From NCBI GenBank assembly GCA_963972255.1, contig CAXATO010000006.1, positions 62,001 to 126,000 on the forward strand: a stretch of DNA of 64,000 bases, given 5' to 3'. The first letter of the stretch is position 1. Every line of letters starts with the position of its first letter. Source of the DNA: UBA1479 sp002706405 (GTDB lineage Bacteria; Pseudomonadota; Alphaproteobacteria; Rhodospirillales; Casp-alpha2). Shown here one piece after another: positions 59,449 to 64,000 of this stretch. The translations under genes were made by a program, and so were the position numbers. The notes beneath the pieces are model-generated. The model searched no databases, had not been told where the DNA came from, and saw nothing but the letters and a program-made list of their open reading frames with translations.

Positions 59449-62400
59449 TTAGGCGATCTGCCCGCCGGAGACCACGAAGTCGTTACTGTCCAGATCGGCG
59501 CCATTGACATTCTGCAGTTCGATTTCCATGTCCGCCTGGGCGTCGCCGTCGGCATCGATTTCCAGAATCTTGGTCTCATTGTTGAACCGGGCCGAACTGG
59601 CGCCGAAGCCGGCGAAGTCGTTGGTATCGTCCCCCACGAACATGAACATGCCCTGATTGAATGCCGAGATATCGATCTTGTCGGCACCGATCGCGTCGAA
59701 ATCCAAAATCACGTCGCGCAGGGCGGCGTCGAAGCCGCTGTCTTCGGTCGAGCCATAGATGAACACGTCCATGCCCGCGCCGCCTTCGAGAATGTCCGCG
59801 CCGCCGCCGCCGTAGATATGATCGTCGCCGGCGTCGCCGGACAGGCGGTTGGCGCCGTCGCTGCCGATCAGGAAGTCTTCGAAGCTGCTGCCTTCGGCGT
59901 TTTCGATGTTGATCAGGGTGTCGATTTCTGCGCTGTAGGGGTCGAAAGCGGTGCCACCGGAAACGGCCTCCGGGCTGATGCCTTCCGTGGTGTTGCTCAG
60001 GTTGACGATGACCCCGTTTGTCGGGTTCTGGAAATAGCTGACGGTATCGTTGCCCGCGCCGCCGTCCAGGATGTCCTCGCCCGCGCCGCCGATCAGCAGG
60101 TCGTCGCCGTCGCCGCCGTCCAGGTTGTCGTCGCCGTCGTTGCCGAGCAGGATATCGTTGTGGTCGGTGCCGATCAGGGTGTCGATGCCGCTGCCGCCGG
60201 CGACCAGGGTGTTGTCCGCCCCGCCGGAGGCATCCGATCCATTGGCGACGGCGAAGCGGTCCAGATCGTCGCCGTCGTTGAATTCGAATTCGACGAATTC
60301 GATCGGATTGGCCACCTGGTTGGTCACGGTGACCTTGTGGAAATCTAGGCCGACCGTGTCTTCATAGAAGAACATCAGGTCCGTGCCCGACCATTCGGCG
60401 CCGACAAACTCCATCGGGTCGCGGAAGATCAGGGTATCGTCGCCGCCGCTGCCGCCGCCTGCCAGATTGATCGTGTCGCCGCCGGTGACCGAAGCGACGT
60501 CCGTCGCTATGGAGGTCGTGGCCGAGGCCAGAATCCAGTCGTTGCCCGTGCGCCCGACAAAGCTGTCGTCGCCCGTGGTGCCCGTGGTGATGATGATGAA
60601 GTCGTCGGTGTCGAGGGTGCCAGTTATGCTGGAAAATTCAATTTCCATGTCGATGCCGGAAATTACCCCCAGCACGTTCAGGCCATCGCCGTCTGTGTCA
60701 ATCCGCAGCACGTCGCTTAGGCTGGCTAGGCCAAAGCCGGCCATCGCATTGCTGCCAAGGCCCACGTCAAGGATACTGCCGAAGGAGAAATCCCGACCAT
60801 CGTCGATCACGCCTTCAAGCACGATCTTGTCCTCGCCAGCGACGAAATCGGTAATGGTATCGCGGTTGCCGATGCCGACATCGGAATCCGTTTCCGCCGT
60901 GAATACGAAGTAATCCGGGCCCGCGCCGCCGGTATGGGTTTGCTGGCCGGTCAGGGCGGCGATGGTGTTCGTGCCGGCGGTGGTTTCGATCAGGGCGGTA
61001 CCGTTGCCGTCCCGGACATCCGTTCCCGCCAGCGGCGTGGTGACGCCGTCGAGCTTGATCAAGGTGCCGTCGTAGTTGGTCGTGCCGGTGCCCCGGCCTT
61101 TGACGTAAAGATAGCCGTCCGTGTTGATGGTGAAGAACACGACCCGGTCCTGGACGCCGTCGTCGATGGCGATGGCGTCGACGGTCGCCTGGACCGGGCC
61201 CGCATGGTCGTATTCGACGGTCATCAGTTCCAGACCGTCCATCCCCTTGAAGCGGATGGTGTCGGCGCCGCTAGTGAAATCGGTGATCGTGTCGTAGGCC
61301 ATGTCCACGGATTCGTCGCCGCGGGTGTATTCGAAGCGGTCGTCGCCGTCGCCGCCGGTGAACGTATCGGCCCCGCCTTCGCCGCGGAAGCGGTTGTCGG
61401 CATCGTTGCCGTTGAAAAAGTCGTCGAACTGCGAGCCGCGCACCTGTTCGATGGAGGATAGGTCATCAACGCCGCCGGAACCGTCGGTGACCGTGGCGTC
61501 AAATGCGGACCCAACGTCATAGGTCACCGTGATGGCGGCGACGTCTGAGCGGTAATCGGCGCGGTCCGTGCCGCCGCCGCCGTTCAGGATATCGTTGCCG
61601 CCGCGCCCGATCAGCACGTTGTTGTTGGCGTCGCCGGTCAGGGTGTCGCTGTATTCGGAGCCGGCGATCTCGTTGACGCCGCCCATGAACTTGTCGAGGC
61701 CAGTGCCATCCATGGTGCCGGTCGCGTTCCCGCTGTTGTCGGTCCGCTTCCCGAAGCCGGTGACGCCGCCGCCGAAGGTGACAGCATCGTCCAGGGTCAC
61801 GGTCACGCCGCCCATGGCATCGCTGTAATCAACACGGGTGAAGCCGTTGCCGGTGATGGTGTCGTCGCCGTCGCCGCCGCGGACGACGTTGAAATCGCCG
61901 ACGGTCGGGTTGAAAGCGCCGCCGTTGTCCGGATCAAAGGCATCGAACTGGCCGTTGTCCCAGCCGGTCATGTCGAAGTCATCGTCGTGGGCGCTGCCGA
62001 TGATCTGATCGATATTGCCCAGCGTGTCGGTGCCGACCGAGGCATCGCCCGTGACCGTGTCGCCGGTCACTGTAATCCCGGCGCCGGCGTCGGAATAGTC
62101 GGCGACGTTGCGGTCGACGCCGGCCTTGCCCCGGGTGCCGCCGGTCAGATAGTCGTCGCCGGCATCGCCGATCAGGATGTTCTCGCCGGCCCGCCCGTCG
62201 AGGATATCGTCCCCTTCGGTGCCGTACAGGATGTCGTCCCCGTTGCCGCCGATGAAGACGTCGGTCACCGGGGCAATGTCCAGATAGACGGTCCGCGTGT
62301 CCGTGCCGCCGAAGCCGTCGGAAACGGTGACGGTGAAGGAATCCGTGCCGAACGCATCGGGATTGGGGGTGTATTCGTAGCTGCCGTCGGGATTCAGCGC

Positions 62401-64000
62401 GACCGAGCCGTTGGCGGCGTTGACGTCCAGGGTGAAGGTCAGCCCGTCGCCCTCGGTGTCTTGGCCCGCGATGCGGCCGCGCAGGATGGTGTCTTCCGTG
62501 CCGGCCAGCGGCGCGGCAGGATCGAGCCCGCCGTAAATTTCCGGTCCCGTGCCGATGTACACCGGCCCCCCTAAAGGCGTGCCGCTGAGGTTGTTGACGG
62601 CGTCATTGACCGATGACACAGGCTCCCCGCCAACACCCTCGTTCAGGCTTGCGTTGAAGACCAGACCGGAGCCTTCTCCCGAGACAGGGTGCTCGGCATC
62701 GTTCTCAATCTCCCAATCCGTGCGGGCGACGTCCCAGATGCGCACGTCGGCGATTTCGCCGTCGAAGAAATAGTCTTCGTCACTGTCGTGGTAGGCGCCG
62801 AGCCGCAGATCATTGGGATAATCATAGGTCATTGCCGCACCGAAGATGTCCTGCGCCGCGACTTCGATGCCATTGACGAAAATCCGCGCCGTCCCGCCGT
62901 CATAAGTGGCGGCGACATGGGACCATTGGCCCAGGTCAATCGTATTGATGGGCGTATCAATGGTGTGCAGCGTGCCGTCGACGGTGAACGCGAAGCGGAT
63001 GGCCTCGTTCGCGGCCAGATGCAGGCCATAGCCGCTTTCGTTGCCGCCGTCGTCGGTGATGTTGGTGACGATACCGGCCCAGTCGGAAGATGATTTCGGA
63101 TTGATCCAGGCTTCCAGCGTGAAGGTGGTATCGACCTCGAACGCCATTTCCTGGCCGAAGTTGATGGCATCGTCCACGCCGTCGAAGGTGACGGCGCCGG
63201 ACGTCACGTTGGGGCCCAGCAAGAGCGGCGAGTGATCAACAAACTGGCCGTCGCCGACGAAGGTGCCGTCGGCCAGGCCTTGGTAATCCTGATTGTTGCT
63301 CAGGCGGCCGTCGAGCGACAGGTTGTTCCGCAGGCTGGCCGGGGTCTCGCCATTGAAATCACGTTTCATCATGTCGGCCTGGACGTCCGCGGGCTGGCGG
63401 ACCTCGTCGTAGATGCGGACCTGCGCGATGCCGCCGGCAAAGGAATCCTCGGCGGTTTCGCTGCCGTCGCCGTTCGACGACCCGATGGCCATGGTGGTCG
63501 CCGCCGGCAGCGGGTTAATGCCGACATTACCCGCGCCCTGAAGCGTGCCGTTGACGAAGGTTTCGAAGGTGCCGGTCGTGTTGTCGTAGGTGACCGCGAC
63601 GTGGTTCCATTCCCCGGCCGTCAGCGTGCCGGATGCGGCACTGCCCAAAACCCCGGCGTTGGTGAACGACAGGCCGTTGCCGTTGCGGGCAAACACCAGG
63701 TCGCCGGCGCCGATAGTGGCGATGGCCTGGGTGCCGATCAGGTCGTCCGGCTTGATCCAGGCGGCGATGGTGATCTTGCCGGTGCCGTCGACCGGATTGA
63801 TCTGGGTGAAGTTGATCATGTCGCCCGCGCCGTCGAGCACGGCATAGGCGCTGAACGGGTCCGACGGCGGGCCGCCCGCCGAAATCACGTGGCCGTTGCC
63901 CGATACGTCGATCAGGGTCGGGTCGTTGTCGAGGGCCTCCGAATTCGTGTTGTCCAGGGTATAGCGTGCCGCCAGACCGTTGGAGCCGGACAGGTCGTTC
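59449..64000 (-). CDS. Giant LamG / cadherin-like / RTX calcium-binding secreted protein (5' end beyond window)
   Basis: At least 1,516 residues are visible; the frame stays open to the window end, so the start is missing (a GTG at 63888 is internal). Order: two LamG (concanavalin-like) domains (encoded ~63340-63870 and ~62640-63210), a VCBS/cadherin-like domain (~62270-62520, with ANGSVALNPDGSYEYTPNPDAFG), then RTX nonapeptide blocks (GGxGxDxLx type) and an uncleaved C-terminal secretion signal ending DFVVSGGQIA. It is exported by the following type I system and is probably a calcium-dependent surface adhesin or matrix protein. No catalytic motif was seen. Confidence 0.9.
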   Translation of the reverse strand, partial: NDLSGSNGLAARYTLDNTNSEALDNDPTLIDVSGNGHVISAGGPPSDPFSAYAVLDGAGDMINFTQINPVDGTGKITIAAWIKPDDLIGTQAIATIGAGDLVFARNGNGLSFTNAGVLGSAASGTLTAGEWNHVAVTYDNTTGTFETFVNGTLQGAGNVGINPLPAATTMAIGSSNGDGSETAEDSFAGGIAQVRIYDEVRQPADVQADMMKRDFNGETPASLRNNLSLDGRLSNNQDYQGLADGTFVGDGQFVDHSPLLLGPNVTSGAVTFDGVDDAINFGQEMAFEVDTTFTLEAWINPKSSSDWAGIVTNITDDGGNESGYGLHLAANEAIRFAFTVDGTLHTIDTPINTIDLGQWSHVAATYDGGTARIFVNGIEVAAQDIFGAAMTYDYPNDLRLGAYHDSDEDYFFDGEIADVRIWDVARTDWEIENDAEHPVSGEGSGLVFNASLNEGVGGEPVSSVNDAVNNLSGTPLGGPVYIGTGPEIYGGLDPAAPLAGTEDTILRGRIAGQDTEGDGLTFTLDVNAANGSVALNPDGSYEYTPNPDAFGTDSFTVTVSDGFGGTDTRTVYLDIAPVTDVFIGGNGDDILYGTEGDDILDGRAGENILIGDAGDDYLTGGTRGKAGVDRNVADYSDAGAGITVTGDTVTGDASVGTDTLGNIDQIIGSAHDDDFDMTGWDNGQFDAFDPDNGGAFNPTVGDFNVVRGGDGDDTITGNGFTRVDYSDAMGGVTVTLDDAVTFGGGVTGFGKRTDNSGNATGTMDGTGLDKFMGGVNEIAGSEYSDTLTGDANNNVLIGRGGNDILNGGGGTDRADYRSDVAAITVTYDVGSAFDATVTDGSGGVDDLSSIEQVRGSQFDDFFNGNDADNRFRGEGGADTFTGGDGDDRFEYTRGDESVDMAYDTITDFTSGADTIRFKGMDGLELMTVEYDHAGPVQATVDAIAIDDGVQDRVVFFTINTDGYLYVKGRGTGTTNYDGTLIKLDGVTTPLAGTDVRDGNGTALIETTAGTNTIAALTGQQTHTGGAGPDYFVFTAETDSDVGIGNRDTITDFVAGEDKIVLEGVIDDGRDFSFGSILDVGLGSNAMAGFGLASLSDVLRIDTDGDGLNVLGVISGIDMEIEFSSITGTLDTDDFIIITTGTTGDDSFVGRTGNDWILASATTSIATDVASVTGGDTINLAGGGSGGDDTLIFRDPMEFVGAEWSGTDLMFFYEDTVGLDFHKVTVTNQVANPIEFVEFEFNDGDDLDRFAVANGSDASGGADNTLVAGGSGIDTLIGTDHNDILLGNDGDDNLDGGDGDDLLIGGAGEDILDGGAGNDTVSYFQNPTNGVIVNLSNTTEGISPEAVSGGTAFDPYSAEIDTLINIENAEGSSFEDFLIGSDGANRLSGDAGDDHIYGGGGADILEGGAGMDVFIYGSTEDSGFDAALRDVILDFDAIGADKIDISAFNQGMFMFVGDDTNDFAGFGASSARFNNETKILEIDADGDAQADMEIELQNVNGADLDSNDFVVSGGQIA
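59755..60200 (-). repeat. RTX nonapeptide block, C-terminal group
   Basis: Runs of GGxGxDxLx-type repeats (for example GNDGDDNLDGGDGDDLLIGG, then GGGGADILEGGAG), split by a short spacer at ~59880-60030. They form calcium-filled beta-rolls that fold after export. Confidence 0.9.
61325..61655 (-). repeat. RTX nonapeptide block, central group
   Basis: Two shorter repeat groups (IGRGGNDILNGGGGTD and GEGGADTFTGGDGDDRFEY) interrupted by a beta-strand spacer. They mark a second beta-roll segment. Confidence 0.88.
62140..62262 (-). repeat. RTX nonapeptide block, N-proximal group
   Basis: GGNGDDILYGTEGDDILDG and following units directly after the cadherin-like domain. Confidence 0.88.

Noticed and set aside
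63886..63888. GTG as the start of the RTX gene
   Set aside because: The frame stays open upstream to the window edge and the upstream residues (YTLDNTNSEALDNDPT) fit a LamG-type domain start, so the codon is internal.
22..63990. tRNA, rRNA, CRISPR arrays, insertion sequences or prophage
   Set aside because: No cloverleaf T-arm consensus, rRNA-like segment, regular spacer-repeat array, transposase, integrase or direct-repeat flank was recognised.
1..64000. Classical rho-independent terminators with U-tracts
   Set aside because: At the gene ends I examined no GC stem was followed by a run of four or more T on the transcript strand; only U-less hairpins were found.

Overview
The window is a gene-dense, GC-rich bacterial chromosome segment with short intergenic gaps and many 4-base ATGA stop/start overlaps. 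Gene content (kdsB and so a Gram-negative envelope, a PAS_5-type protein, a TAXI binding protein, a full modEABC locus, zur/znuABC, an RND pump, an RTX protein with type I secretion) points to an alphaproteobacterium, probably Rhodospirillales-like; that placement is inference. I see no rRNA, tRNA, insertion sequence, prophage or CRISPR array.

Layout. 1-1.6 kb: end of an iron-uptake PepSY protein plus DUF3325 partner. 1.6-5.3 kb: methyltransferase and the molybdate locus modE-modA-modB-modC. 5.4-8.2 kb: a crotonase-fold protein and an otnK-otnC four-carbon acid-sugar operon. 8.3-15.7 kb: response regulator, an operon of acyl-CoA dehydrogenase / phosphotransferase / DUF6285 / MFS, a PilZ protein, and an acyl-CoA ligase-SDR pair. 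15.7-20.7 kb: small membrane and lipoprotein genes, a DMT exporter, a histone-H1-like AAKKP-repeat protein, and kdsB with a phosphatase. 20.9-27.3 kb: the least conventional part, with a 917-residue secreted coiled-coil protein of unknown family, transcribed divergently from a bacterial voltage-gated sodium-channel homologue that overlaps an SDR lacking the catalytic Tyr, then a TPR/glycosyltransferase-like protein. 27.3-30.5 kb: zinc uptake (zur, znuB, znuC, znuA) around a Zur-box-like site. 30.7-43.8 kb: a membrane protein ending in nine Asp, SDR, ArsR-type regulator, DMT exporter, RND pump, small enzymes, a PAS_5 protein, an M20 peptidase and a Met-less cytochrome c. 43.8-47.5 kb: XRE regulator and a citryl-CoA lyase / CoA ligase / gamma-carbonic-anhydrase operon. 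47.8-54.8 kb: a GntR-centred catabolic island (PhyH-type oxygenase, serine hydrolase, GntR, thioesterase, and divergently TAXI binding protein, amidase, carbamoylase). 54.8-64 kb: a second XRE regulator, a small protein, and a type I secretion adaptor and ATPase downstream of a giant LamG/RTX protein cut by the window end.

The strongest unexplained patterns are (i) perfect GC-rich hairpins without U-tracts at convergent gene junctions, several with the stop codons of both genes inside the stem-loop; (ii) a TTGTATACAA-like palindrome both in the GntR island and in front of a distant SDR gene; (iii) the divergent pair of the 917-residue protein and the sodium channel; and (iv) several enzymes whose usual catalytic or ligand residues are missing. 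Positions, motifs and repeats come from reading the sequence; family assignments rest on recognised motifs; functions of unrecognised genes are left open.
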